Part shown: positions 1 through 5,632 of the stretch, one piece after another
Numbering within the stretch: position 1 is the first letter of the stretch
Layout: each line of letters begins with the position of its first letter
Assembly (NCBI GenBank): GCA_964626065.1
Contig: CAZVDE010000077.1
Coordinates: 1 to 5,669, forward strand
Direction: 5' to 3'
Origin: UBA3910 sp964626065
GTDB taxonomy: Bacteria > Bacillota > Limnochordia > Darwinibacteriales > Darwinibacteriaceae
DNA: 5,669 nucleotides
The notes under the pieces: generated by a model
Databases searched by the model: none
What the model saw: the letters and a program-made list of their open reading frames with translations, nothing else
Told to the model about the DNA's origin: nothing
Position numbers and translations under genes: made by a program

Positions 1-101
1 GGCTATCTTTATTTTTCGAAGCTATTATAGCCCATTTCCGGGTGGGTTGCCAATCAGGTACCAGGTGGTTTTCGGCTCTTCTCGGACCGGTTCGGGGTTT
101 C

Positions 102-129
102 TTGACTTTTTAAGCCGATTAGATATGAT
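102..129 (+). promoter_or_regulatory. Sigma-A type promoter of the GntR regulator gene
   Basis: A -35 box TTGACT (102-107, 5 of 6 to consensus) and a -10 box TATGAT (124-129, 5 of 6) are separated by 16 bp. Transcription would start near 135-137, about 20 bp before the chosen start codon. A 13-bp palindrome abuts the -10 box, which suggests that this promoter is controlled, probably by the repressor it expresses. The call rests on box match and placement only. Positions 1-101 hold no recognisable gene or other element. Confidence 0.65.
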
Positions 130-141
130 GTTATTATAACA
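129..141. promoter_or_regulatory. Palindromic operator candidate
   Basis: TGTTATTATAACA is a perfect odd palindrome (TGTTAT, T, ATAACA) that starts on the last base of the -10 box and covers the predicted transcription start. This is a classic position for a repressor site. GntR-family proteins bind short palindromes as dimers and often control their own gene, so autoregulation by the adjacent HutC-type regulator is the simplest reading. Half-site-like TTATAACAA and TCATAACAA sequences recur at 934-942 and 1083-1091 before the enzyme genes. Binding itself is inferred. Confidence 0.5.
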
Positions 142-146
142 ACTGT

Positions 147-151
147 GGAGG
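147..151 (+). promoter_or_regulatory. Ribosome binding site deciding the regulator start
   Basis: GGAGG directly abuts an ATG at 152, too close to serve it, but lies 6 bases before the ATG at 158. This favours initiation at 158 over 152, removing two residues from the longest possible protein. Confidence 0.75.
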
Positions 152-157
152 ATGACT

Positions 158-883
158 ATGGAACTTGAGAAGAATGGTTCGGCAGTAGCCTTGTATTTTC
201 AGCTTAAAGAAATTCTAAACAAAAAAATTTTAGACAACACTTGGTTACACGGGGAAAAACTGCCCACCGAACAGGAACTATGTGAACAGTACGAGGTCAG
301 CAGGATTACGGTCAGGCGGGCGCTCGCGGAATTGGAACGAGAAGGCCTGATCGTTCGCAAACAGGGCTTAGGCACGTTTGTTTCCATGCCGAAAATTGAG
401 CAAAACTTGGCCAGTTTCTATAGTTTTTCAGAAGAATTTAAGAAACGGGGTTTTAAGCCGCGCAATGAAGTGACCGAGTTTACTGTGGAAGTGGCTGATG
501 CCAAGATCCGAAAGATTTTCGGCCTTGGAGAAAAACAGGAGGTATACGCCTTTACTCGCCTTCGTTTTGCCAGTGATATTCCCATCGCGATTGAATCCAC
601 CTATTTGCCGGTGCATTTTTTTCGCGGCTTGAAAAAGGAAGCCTTAGAGAGGTTGCCCCTCTATCAAATTATGAATGAGGAGTTCGGGGTGATTGCCAAT
701 ACGGCTCAGGAAAGCTTTGGGGCTATCGCTTTAGGCAGGGAAGAAGCGGCAATATTCGGGTTGAAGGTTGGTGCCCCGGCCCTAGACCTGGAGCGGTTGG
801 CTTACCGTGGTTCGGAGTGCGTGGAATACACCCGCGGTGTGGTGCGGGGCGATAAATTTAGATTCCGGGTAAAACTGGACTAG
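158..883 (+). CDS. GntR family transcriptional regulator, HutC/UTRA subfamily
   Basis: This is a 241-residue DNA-binding repressor of the HutC subfamily, a usual length for the group. Residues 12-76 form the GntR winged helix: EKLPTEQELCEQYEVSRITV leads into the recognition helix around SRITVRRAL (48-56), and the wing reads KQGLGTFV (68-75). Residues about 95-236 form the UTRA effector domain, with the typical IPIAIESTYLP strand (141-151) and a C-terminal VVRGDKFRF motif (228-236). Family members such as NagR and AgaR-like GntR proteins sense sugar phosphates, and the neighbouring enzymes suggest a phosphorylated hexose or hexosamine here. The start at 158 is preferred because GGAGG at 147-151 is correctly spaced. 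The gene has its own promoter and a palindrome at its transcription start, so autoregulation is likely. The family call is secure; the effector is inferred from context. Confidence 0.93.
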   Translation: MELEKNGSAVALYFQLKEILNKKILDNTWLHGEKLPTEQELCEQYEVSRITVRRALAELEREGLIVRKQGLGTFVSMPKIEQNLASFYSFSEEFKKRGFKPRNEVTEFTVEVADAKIRKIFGLGEKQEVYAFTRLRFASDIPIAIESTYLPVHFFRGLKKEALERLPLYQIMNEEFGVIANTAQESFGAIALGREEAAIFGLKVGAPALDLERLAYRGSECVEYTRGVVRGDKFRFRVKLD

Positions 884-937
884 GCCCGGAGCGAGGAATT
901 GTTGAAACAGCCGCATTATTTTCTCTATCGAGGTTAT

Positions 938-953
938 AACAATATAATCTTTT
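938..953 (+). repeat. Direct repeat, copy 1 (16 bp)
   Basis: AACAATATAATCTTTT recurs at 1004-1019 with one change (T to C at the 11th base). The two copies start 66 bp apart. This first copy overlaps the last three bases of the palindrome GTTATAAC (933-940). It could be part of a regulator binding array, but AT-rich sequence makes chance similarity possible. Confidence 0.5.
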
Positions 954-1003
954 CGAGCGGTTGATGGCCGCCGGGATTTAACTTATGAATGAAATCCTGA
1001 AGA

Positions 1004-1019
1004 AACAATATAACCTTTT
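1004..1019 (+). repeat. Direct repeat, copy 2 (16 bp)
   Basis: AACAATATAACCTTTT matches the copy at 938-953 at 15 of 16 positions. The similarity does not extend upstream of the AAC, so this is a short motif and not the remnant of a longer duplication. Confidence 0.5.
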
Positions 1020-1103
1020 TGCAATTGTAAGCAGGAATTTTCGGTTTGTTCGCTAATATGGTAATTGCTAAACATTATAAAGTCATAACAAGTAAAGTTG
1101 TGA

Positions 1104-1133
1104 TTGAGGCGGTTGGAATGTGGGTCTTGTAAT
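1104..1133 (+). promoter_or_regulatory. Weak promoter candidate for the enzyme operon
   Basis: TTGAGG (1104-1109, 4 of 6) and TGTAAT (1128-1133, 5 of 6) are separated by 18 bp, giving a leader of about 30 bases before the SIS gene. A rival -10 box is TATAAA (1076-1081). It is followed at once by TCATAACAA (1083-1091), the same arrangement as at the regulator promoter, but it lacks a good -35 box. The sequence does not decide between them. Confidence 0.3.
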
Positions 1134-1149
1134 GTAAAGCATCATAGAT

Positions 1150-1160
1150 CTAATGATTAG
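1150..1160. promoter_or_regulatory. Palindrome abutting the ribosome binding site of the SIS gene
   Basis: CTAATGATTAG is a perfect odd palindrome (CTAAT, G, ATTAG) lying just before the AAAGGTG ribosome binding site (1161-1167). It could be a repressor site in the leader. With a single-base centre it is unlikely to form an RNA hairpin. The function is unknown. Confidence 0.35.
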
Positions 1161-1172
1161 AAAGGTGATTGT

Positions 1173-2219
1173 ATGTATTTGACTCGTAAAGAGATCTTCG
1201 GCCAGTATGAAGCACTGCGCAAAACTTATGATTACATTTTGGCCAAACAACAACAAATCAAAGCGGTTTTTGAGGAACATAAGCCCAAAAGCCTAACATT
1301 TATTGGCTGCGGTTCGGGATACACTCTCTGCCATTCGGGCGAGGTTTCAACCAAATTGCGTTTGAACCTGCCCGCGAACGCGGTGGCGGCAGGTGATTTA
1401 CTGATTAATTTCAAGCAATACAGCCCCATGCTTCAAGACACCATGATTATTGCGGCCTCGCGTTCGGGGGGAACAAGCGAGGTTGTTCTCAGCGTGGAAA
1501 GGGCCGGGCAGATGGGCGTGCCCACAATCGCTATTCCCGCCAAGGAGAACTCACCACTGGCCGAACTGGCCGAATTAAGTCTGGAAATCCCCTGGGCTTT
1601 CGATGAAAGCGTGTGCCAAACCCGCACTGTTACTAACTTTTACGCAGCCCAGCTGCTTTTGATCGCCATCTTGGCGGGAGACGATGGCCTGATCGGGGAA
1701 ATAGATAAGGCAATTACCCACGGTGAACAGTATATGGCCCAATATTCTGCGTTGGCCGAACAAGTTGCGGAGCGAGATTGGAATAAAGTGGTTATTCTAG
1801 CCGATTCCGAATTAGAGGGAATCGCTTCTGAAGCGGCACTGGCCTTTGCGGAAATCCCGCAGCTGCCCGCTAATTATTATCATGTTCTGGATGTCCGCCA
1901 CGGGCCCATGGTCTTGGTCGATCAAAAAACGCTGGTGGTTATGGCCGTTTCGCCGGAAGAGACAAAGCTGCAGCGCGATCTAATCGGCGATTTGCGCAGC
2001 AAACAGGCTCAAGTTATAAGCATCAGCATGGAAGGGCAGCAGGGTTTGGGCGCTGATTGGGAAGTTGTGGTGCCAAAATACGAGAATTTCGCGGTGCTCG
2101 GCATCCCCTTTATCTTTATTCCCCAAGCCGTTGCTTTTTTCAAGGCCTTGCGGCGCGGCTTAAATCCTGATCAACCCGGGGATCTGCAGGCTTGGATCGA
2201 TCTTGATCAAGAGGATTAG
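1173..2219 (+). CDS. AgaS-like SIS-domain sugar-phosphate isomerase/deaminase
   Basis: This 348-residue cytosolic protein has two SIS domains, the fold of the isomerase half of glucosamine-6-phosphate synthase (GlmS), without the glutaminase domain. SIS 1 shows the phosphate-binding GCGSGY (45-50) and SRSGGTSE (96-103). SIS 2 spans about 195-330. Glu220 in SEAAL and His243 in RHGPMVLVD (242-250) align with the GlmS residues used for proton transfer and ring opening. The RHGP-LVD-TLVV block is like that of AgaS, which converts galactosamine 6-phosphate to tagatose 6-phosphate and ammonia. AgaS of enteric bacteria is longer, about 380 residues, and differs clearly at the N-terminus, so substrate identity is inferred from the GatZ/KbaZ and aldolase neighbours. 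A fructoselysine-type deglycase or simple aldose-ketose isomerase remains possible. The start has AAAGGTG 5 bases upstream. It is the first gene of the enzyme operon. Confidence 0.82.
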   Translation: MYLTRKEIFGQYEALRKTYDYILAKQQQIKAVFEEHKPKSLTFIGCGSGYTLCHSGEVSTKLRLNLPANAVAAGDLLINFKQYSPMLQDTMIIAASRSGGTSEVVLSVERAGQMGVPTIAIPAKENSPLAELAELSLEIPWAFDESVCQTRTVTNFYAAQLLLIAILAGDDGLIGEIDKAITHGEQYMAQYSALAEQVAERDWNKVVILADSELEGIASEAALAFAEIPQLPANYYHVLDVRHGPMVLVDQKTLVVMAVSPEETKLQRDLIGDLRSKQAQVISISMEGQQGLGADWEVVVPKYENFAVLGIPFIFIPQAVAFFKALRRGLNPDQPGDLQAWIDLDQED

Positions 2220-2243
2220 CGGAGTGGGGCACTTTTTTAATAG

Positions 2244-2248
2244 TGGAG
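2244..2248 (+). promoter_or_regulatory. Ribosome binding site that decides a GTG start
   Basis: GGAGG stands 8 bases before GTG at 2257. The only upstream in-frame ATG, at 2203, lies inside the SIS gene and would add 18 residues that do not resemble the conserved start of GatZ/KbaZ proteins. Confidence 0.8.
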
Positions 2249-2256
2249 GTAAATTT

Positions 2257-3573
2257 GTGGAGAATAAACATTACTTGCTCAGTGTTGTAGAAAAGCAGAA
2301 AAAAGGAATTCAGCAAGGGATATTTTCAGTCTGCAGCGCTAACGAATTTGTTATTGAGGCCGCGCTGGAATTCGGTAGGGAGAAAGAAACGGCGATTCTG
2401 ATTGAGGCCACTTCAAACCAAGTCAACCAGTTTGGGGGCTATACCGGCATGAAACCGGTGGAATTTGCGGAACTTGTTTTTTCCTTGGCAGAAAAAACAG
2501 GGCTGCCCCGCCAGTCTGTGCTGCTCGGCGGTGATCACCTCGGGCCTAATCCGTGGCAGAAAGAGCCTGCTCACACAGCTATGGAAAAAGCGGTAGAGCT
2601 GGTAGAAGCCTATGCTGCGGCGGGGTTTAGTAAGATTCACCTCGATGCCAGCATGTACCTGGGCGATGATGCAGGCGATCGCACAAAACCTTTAGAAGCC
2701 CGGGTTGTGGCGGAACGGACGGCGGTGCTTTGCGCTGCTGCAGAGAAAGGTTATCTTCGCTGGCGCGAGTCGAATCCTGATGCGTGTGCCCCCGTTTATG
2801 TTGTGGGCAGTGAAGTCCCGGTACCAGGGGGCGTGCAGGAGAATCACGGTGCATTGGAAGTAACCGATCCCGACGATTTTCGCCAAACAGTCGCTTTGAC
2901 GAAAAACGCTTTCAGCAAACAGGGCCTGGATAACGCTTGGGCCCGGGTGGTGGGTGTAGTGGTACAGCCCGGTGTTGAATTCGGGGATGCATCCATCGAT
3001 GAATATAACTCCGCTGCGGCCCGCGGGCTTACTCGGGCGCTGCAGGAATTCAGCGGCATCGTTTTTGAAGGCCATTCCACCGACTATCAGCAGGCACATA
3101 AGCTTAGGGAGATGGTCCGGGATGGTGTGGGCATTCTCAAAGTTGGCCCAGAATTGACTTTTGCCTACAGGGAAGCGCTGTTTGCGCTGCACCACATAGA
3201 ACGGGAACTGCTGGCGGGCTCCGATCAAAGGCCCTCTCGCTTGGTGCAGGTTGTGGAAGAAACGATGCTGAAGCGGCCCGAGAACTGGCAGCCCTATTAT
3301 GGAGGCACAGAGGCCGAACAGCGTTTGGCCCGTAAATATAGCTTTTCCGATCGGATCAGGTATTACTGGCCGCAGCCGGAAGTGGCCCACGCAGTTGAGT
3401 TGCTTTTAGCAAACCTGGCTTCGCGGGAGATACCCCTCACACTGCTCAGCCAATATTTTCCGGTGCAATATACTAAAATTCGGGCCGGCAAACTTGATAA
3501 TACGCCGCAAGCGCTAATTAAAGATCGGATTAAGGAGATTTATGAAAAATATTTCTCTGCCACCGAGGCTTAG
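2257..3573 (+). CDS. kbaZ: GatZ/KbaZ family protein (tagatose-bisphosphate aldolase accessory subunit)
   Basis: This 438-residue protein closely follows Escherichia coli GatZ/KbaZ along its whole length. Conserved blocks include SVCSAN (24-29), IEATSNQVNQFGGYTGM (49-65), GGDHLGPNPWQ (91-101), KIHLDASM (126-133), SEVPVPGG (185-192), VVQPGVEF (235-242), EGHSTDYQ (271-278), ILKVGPELTFAYREALF (293-309), SFSDRIRYYWP (362-372) and LLSQYFPVQYTKIRAG (396-411). In the gat and kba systems this TIM-barrel protein supports the class II tagatose-1,6-bisphosphate aldolase, whose gene follows after 29 bp. The family has also been annotated as tagatose-6-phosphate kinase, and some members are reported as 4-epimerases of hexose 6-phosphates, so a catalytic role is open. 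The GTG start at 2257 is chosen over ATG 2203 because GGAGG precedes it and homology begins there; the longer form would overlap the SIS gene. The family is certain, the exact activity is not. Confidence 0.9.
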   Translation: MENKHYLLSVVEKQKKGIQQGIFSVCSANEFVIEAALEFGREKETAILIEATSNQVNQFGGYTGMKPVEFAELVFSLAEKTGLPRQSVLLGGDHLGPNPWQKEPAHTAMEKAVELVEAYAAAGFSKIHLDASMYLGDDAGDRTKPLEARVVAERTAVLCAAAEKGYLRWRESNPDACAPVYVVGSEVPVPGGVQENHGALEVTDPDDFRQTVALTKNAFSKQGLDNAWARVVGVVVQPGVEFGDASIDEYNSAAARGLTRALQEFSGIVFEGHSTDYQQAHKLREMVRDGVGILKVGPELTFAYREALFALHHIERELLAGSDQRPSRLVQVVEETMLKRPENWQPYYGGTEAEQRLARKYSFSDRIRYYWPQPEVAHAVELLLANLASREIPLTLLSQYFPVQYTKIRAGKLDNTPQALIKDRIKEIYEKYFSATEA

Positions 3574-3602
3574 AAATCCGGCTCAAGGAAAAGGGGGCCC
3601 AT

Positions 3603-4463
3603 ATGGCGCTAGTTACAGCAGTTAAAATCTTAACGCCGCGCCCTCGAGGCTGGGCGGTCGGCGCTTTCAATGTGCATAATCTCGAGGATACGCAGGCGGT
3701 TGTCCGGGCCGCGGAAAAACTGCGGGCACCTGTCATTATTCAGGTGTCCGAAAACGCGCTGAATTATGCCGGGGCCCTCTACATCAGCCGCATAGTGCAG
3801 GCAGCCGCGGAAGAAACAACTGTTCCCGTTGCACTGCAGCTCGATCACGCCAAAAGCTTTGAGCTGGCGCTGCAGTGCATGAAACTGGGTTTTACCTCAA
3901 TTATGATTGATGGTTCACACCTGCCTTTCGCCGAAAACGTGGCCTTGACCAAGAAAGTGGTACAGGCAGCCCGCGATTTTAATGTTTCTGTGGAAGGGGA
4001 ACTAGGAAGGGTGGGCGGCAAAACGGGGGATCCCGTGCTCGGCCCAAAAGATTATCTGACTGATCCCCGACAAGCGGTGGAATTTATACAAGCTACGGGT
4101 ATTAATCTGTTCGCGCCCGCAATCGGCACCCAGCATGGGCTCTACCCCGGACGGCCAAACATTGACTTTGATCGCCTGCAAAAGATCCGCGCCGCTGTTT
4201 CCATACCCCTCGCCCTGCACGGGGGTTCTGATCTGGACGATGAAATTATTCGCAGGCTCATCGCCTGCGGGGTTGAAAAAATCAATGTGGGAACCGATTT
4301 GAAAATTGCTATTACTTCAGGCTTAAGGGATTTTCTGCAGGCTAACCCGACTGAATATGAACCGCGCCGTGTTTTTGCCGCGGCGCGCGCCCGGGCCGAG
4401 CGGGTCGTGATGGAAAAAATTCACCTTTTCGGGGCTGCCGGCAAAGCGGGGCCCCCTTCTTAA
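3603..4463 (+). CDS. Class II ketose-bisphosphate aldolase (tagatose/fructose-bisphosphate)
   Basis: This 286-residue zinc-dependent TIM-barrel aldolase cleaves a ketose 1,6-bisphosphate into dihydroxyacetone phosphate and glyceraldehyde 3-phosphate. It shows AVGAFNVHNLE (18-28), LDH with catalytic Asp81 and zinc ligand His82, MIDGSHLPFAENV (101-113), VEGELG (130-135), AIGTQHG with zinc ligand His178, LHGGSD with zinc ligand His206, and the phosphate-binding INVGTDL (227-233). Length matches GatY/KbaY (about 284-286). Proximity to the GatZ/KbaZ gene favours tagatose bisphosphate, but the sequence alone does not separate this from fructose-bisphosphate aldolases. Two departures stand out: Asp210 where the usual motif reads LHGGSG or LHGASG, and GGKTGD (138-143) where GGQEDD or similar is common. 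The ATG is preceded by AAAGGGGG ending 5 bases upstream. The C-terminus ends in the usual FGxAGKA plus a short GPPS tail. Confidence 0.9.
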   Translation: MALVTAVKILTPRPRGWAVGAFNVHNLEDTQAVVRAAEKLRAPVIIQVSENALNYAGALYISRIVQAAAEETTVPVALQLDHAKSFELALQCMKLGFTSIMIDGSHLPFAENVALTKKVVQAARDFNVSVEGELGRVGGKTGDPVLGPKDYLTDPRQAVEFIQATGINLFAPAIGTQHGLYPGRPNIDFDRLQKIRAAVSIPLALHGGSDLDDEIIRRLIACGVEKINVGTDLKIAITSGLRDFLQANPTEYEPRRVFAAARARAERVVMEKIHLFGAAGKAGPPS

Positions 4464-4473
4464 CCGAGTGGAT

Positions 4474-4492
4474 TTTGCAGGTATTGTGCAAA
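4474..4492 (+). other. Short inverted repeat between the aldolase and kinase genes
   Basis: TTTGCA (4474-4479) and TGCAAA (4487-4492) form a perfect 6-bp inverted repeat with a 7-base loop inside the 82-bp gap, the largest gap within the enzyme operon. No T-run follows, so it is not an intrinsic terminator. It may be an mRNA processing or stability hairpin, or chance. Confidence 0.3.
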
Positions 4493-4526
4493 GTCTTGGC
4501 GAAAACAAGCTGAGAGCGATTATTTC

Positions 4527-4536
4527 AAAGGAGGGG
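4527..4536 (+). promoter_or_regulatory. Strong ribosome binding site that decides the kinase start
   Basis: AAAGGAGGGG ends 9 bases before ATG 4546. An in-frame GTG at 4468 would add 26 residues but has no ribosome binding site, and the added residues lie before the conserved ROK beginning. Confidence 0.8.
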
Positions 4537-4545
4537 CAAACAGCC

Positions 4546-5451
4546 ATGAAATATGTGGTAGGTGTTGATGTGGGTGGTACCACAATCAAGATTGCTATCT
4601 TTGATCAACCGGGAAAAATCGTCGGTTTCAGCGAAATTGCAACCAGGACCGAGAATCAAGGAGCATCCATTCTTCCCGATACTGCCGCTGAGATCAAAAA
4701 GCTGATCGCGAAACATAATATTGCTTCCGGGCAGGTTTCCGGGATCGGTGTGGGCGTGCCGGGGCCCGTAGTGGACGGCCGCAGCGTTTCGAGGTGTGTC
4801 AATTTGGGTTGGGAAAGCGCAGATGTAGCCACATTCATGGAAGAAAACCTTGGTTGGAAATGTAAAATCAACAACGATGCAAACGTTGCCGCCTTGGGCG
4901 AAGCCTGGAAAGGGGCATCGCAAAATAGCCATTCTTCTGTCATGCTTACAATCGGCACCGGTATTGGCGGAGGTATTATCATTGACGGTGAAATCATCAA
5001 CGGATTTTTGGGAGGTGGCGGCGAAGTGGGCCATATGCCCATTCACCCGGAGGTGGAGGGGCGGGTGTGCGGGTGCGGCAATACCCACTGCCTTGAGCTT
5101 TTTGCCGCTGCGCCTGCGCTTGTTGCCCAGTATCATGCGGAAACGGGCGTAGAATTAAGCGCTAAGGAGATTTTCGCCGCGGCTAAACGGGGCGATGGGG
5201 CCGCGCTGGCAGTAGTTGATAACATGCAGCGCTTGATGGGCAGGGCATGTGCCATCATCAGCTGTGTTGTCAATCCGGAAGTCTTTGTCATCGGTGGCGG
5301 CGTGTCTCGGGCCGGAGAATTTTTGTTAGAGGGGATTCAAAAATATTACGATCATTATATTTTCCCCCCCATAAAAAGTGTTAAGTTTCTCTTGGCGGCT
5401 TTAGGCAACGATGCCGGTATCTACGGAGCGGCACGCTTGGTAATGGATTAA
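4546..5451 (+). CDS. ROK family sugar kinase (glucokinase-like)
   Basis: This 301-residue cytosolic ATP-dependent hexose kinase has typical ROK length. The N-terminal phosphate-binding loop reads VDVGGTTIK (7-15), followed by GIGVGVPGPV (66-75) and INNDANVAALGE (108-119) with catalytic Asp111. Next are the second ATP motif TIGTGIGGG (135-143), the sugar-binding EVGHM (160-164) and a zinc site made of His163 with Cys175, Cys177 and Cys182. NPEVFVIGGGVS (243-254) and LGNDAGIYGAA (286-296) complete the ATP domain. The ROK zinc signature normally reads CxCGxxGCxE; here it is CGCGNTHCLE, with His181 replacing the usual Gly. The family includes kinases for glucose, fructose, N-acetylmannosamine and N-acetylgalactosamine. 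Following an AgaS-like enzyme, a galactosamine or N-acetylgalactosamine kinase is a reasonable inference, implying non-PTS uptake. Glucokinase is the main alternative. It is the last gene of the operon and has no helix-turn-helix, so it is a kinase and not a ROK repressor. Confidence 0.88.
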   Translation: MKYVVGVDVGGTTIKIAIFDQPGKIVGFSEIATRTENQGASILPDTAAEIKKLIAKHNIASGQVSGIGVGVPGPVVDGRSVSRCVNLGWESADVATFMEENLGWKCKINNDANVAALGEAWKGASQNSHSSVMLTIGTGIGGGIIIDGEIINGFLGGGGEVGHMPIHPEVEGRVCGCGNTHCLELFAAAPALVAQYHAETGVELSAKEIFAAAKRGDGAALAVVDNMQRLMGRACAIISCVVNPEVFVIGGGVSRAGEFLLEGIQKYYDHYIFPPIKSVKFLLAALGNDAGIYGAARLVMD

Positions 5452-5523
5452 GGTTTCCCCCACACAGCGGGATGTTGTTTATACCCCGCGTAATCGTCCG
5501 GAAGCGGATTTTGTTTCCATTTT

Positions 5524-5587
5524 ACAGCAATGGCCTTTGGCGCAAATCCCGTGCAGCATTGGGTTTAAAGGCATTGCTGTTTTATTT
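5524..5587 (+). terminator. Large rho-independent terminator candidate of the enzyme operon
   Basis: The left arm ACAGCAATG-G-CCTTT (5524-5538) pairs with AAAGGCATTGCTGT (5567-5580): 14 base pairs with a single bulged G. TTTATTT (5581-5587) follows. The enclosed segment can fold further, AAA-T-CCC (5544-5550) with GGGTTT (5561-5566), giving about 20 base pairs in a 57-nt hairpin. On the opposite strand the stem would be followed by AAAA and not by T, so termination is one-way, for transcripts coming from the kinase gene. It is longer than usual for a terminator; another structured RNA element is possible. Confidence 0.65.
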
Positions 5588-5632
5588 GCCCGCACTTTGT
5601 ACCTCGCAGCCCGGCAAATTGTTGCGGACGTT

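Larger units (their letters stand above)
884..1172. other. AT-rich intergenic control region before the enzyme genes
   Basis: These 289 bp separate the regulator from the enzyme operon and contain no convincing gene. They hold the palindrome GTTATAAC (933-940), a 16-bp direct repeat (938-953 and 1004-1019), TCATAACAA (1083-1091), the palindrome CTAATGATTAG (1150-1160) and weak promoter candidates. The gap is long for a compact locus and notably more AT-rich than the flanking genes, consistent with a control region. No clear terminator for the regulator gene is visible. The best hairpin, GGATTT (974-979) with AAATCC (992-997), lacks a T-run. Confidence 0.6.

Noticed and set aside
974..997. GGATTT / AAATCC inverted repeat as a terminator for the regulator gene
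   Set aside because: The stem is short and AT-rich with a 12-base loop, and no T-run follows directly.
985..1056. 23-codon small ORF (MNEILKKQYN...) in the intergenic region
   Set aside because: There is no good ribosome binding site and no family resemblance, and it overlaps the second copy of the direct repeat. It could be a leader peptide, but nothing supports it.
2901..2914. Catabolite-response-element-like sequence (TGAAAGCG core on the - strand)
   Set aside because: It lies deep inside the GatZ/KbaZ coding sequence, far from any promoter, and fails at the two last consensus positions. Likely chance.
2692..3390. Long open frame (232 codons) on the - strand opposite the GatZ/KbaZ gene
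   Set aside because: It lies entirely within a gene with full-length family similarity, and its product has no recognisable motif. It is an antisense by-product of codon bias.
4525..5136. Open frame of 203 codons on the - strand opposite the ROK kinase gene
   Set aside because: The + strand encodes an intact kinase with all motifs. The antisense product shows no domain.
5497..5516. Small hairpin TCCG-gaag-CGGA followed by TTTTGTTT
   Set aside because: The stem has only four base pairs, and the much stronger hairpin at 5524-5580 is a better terminator.
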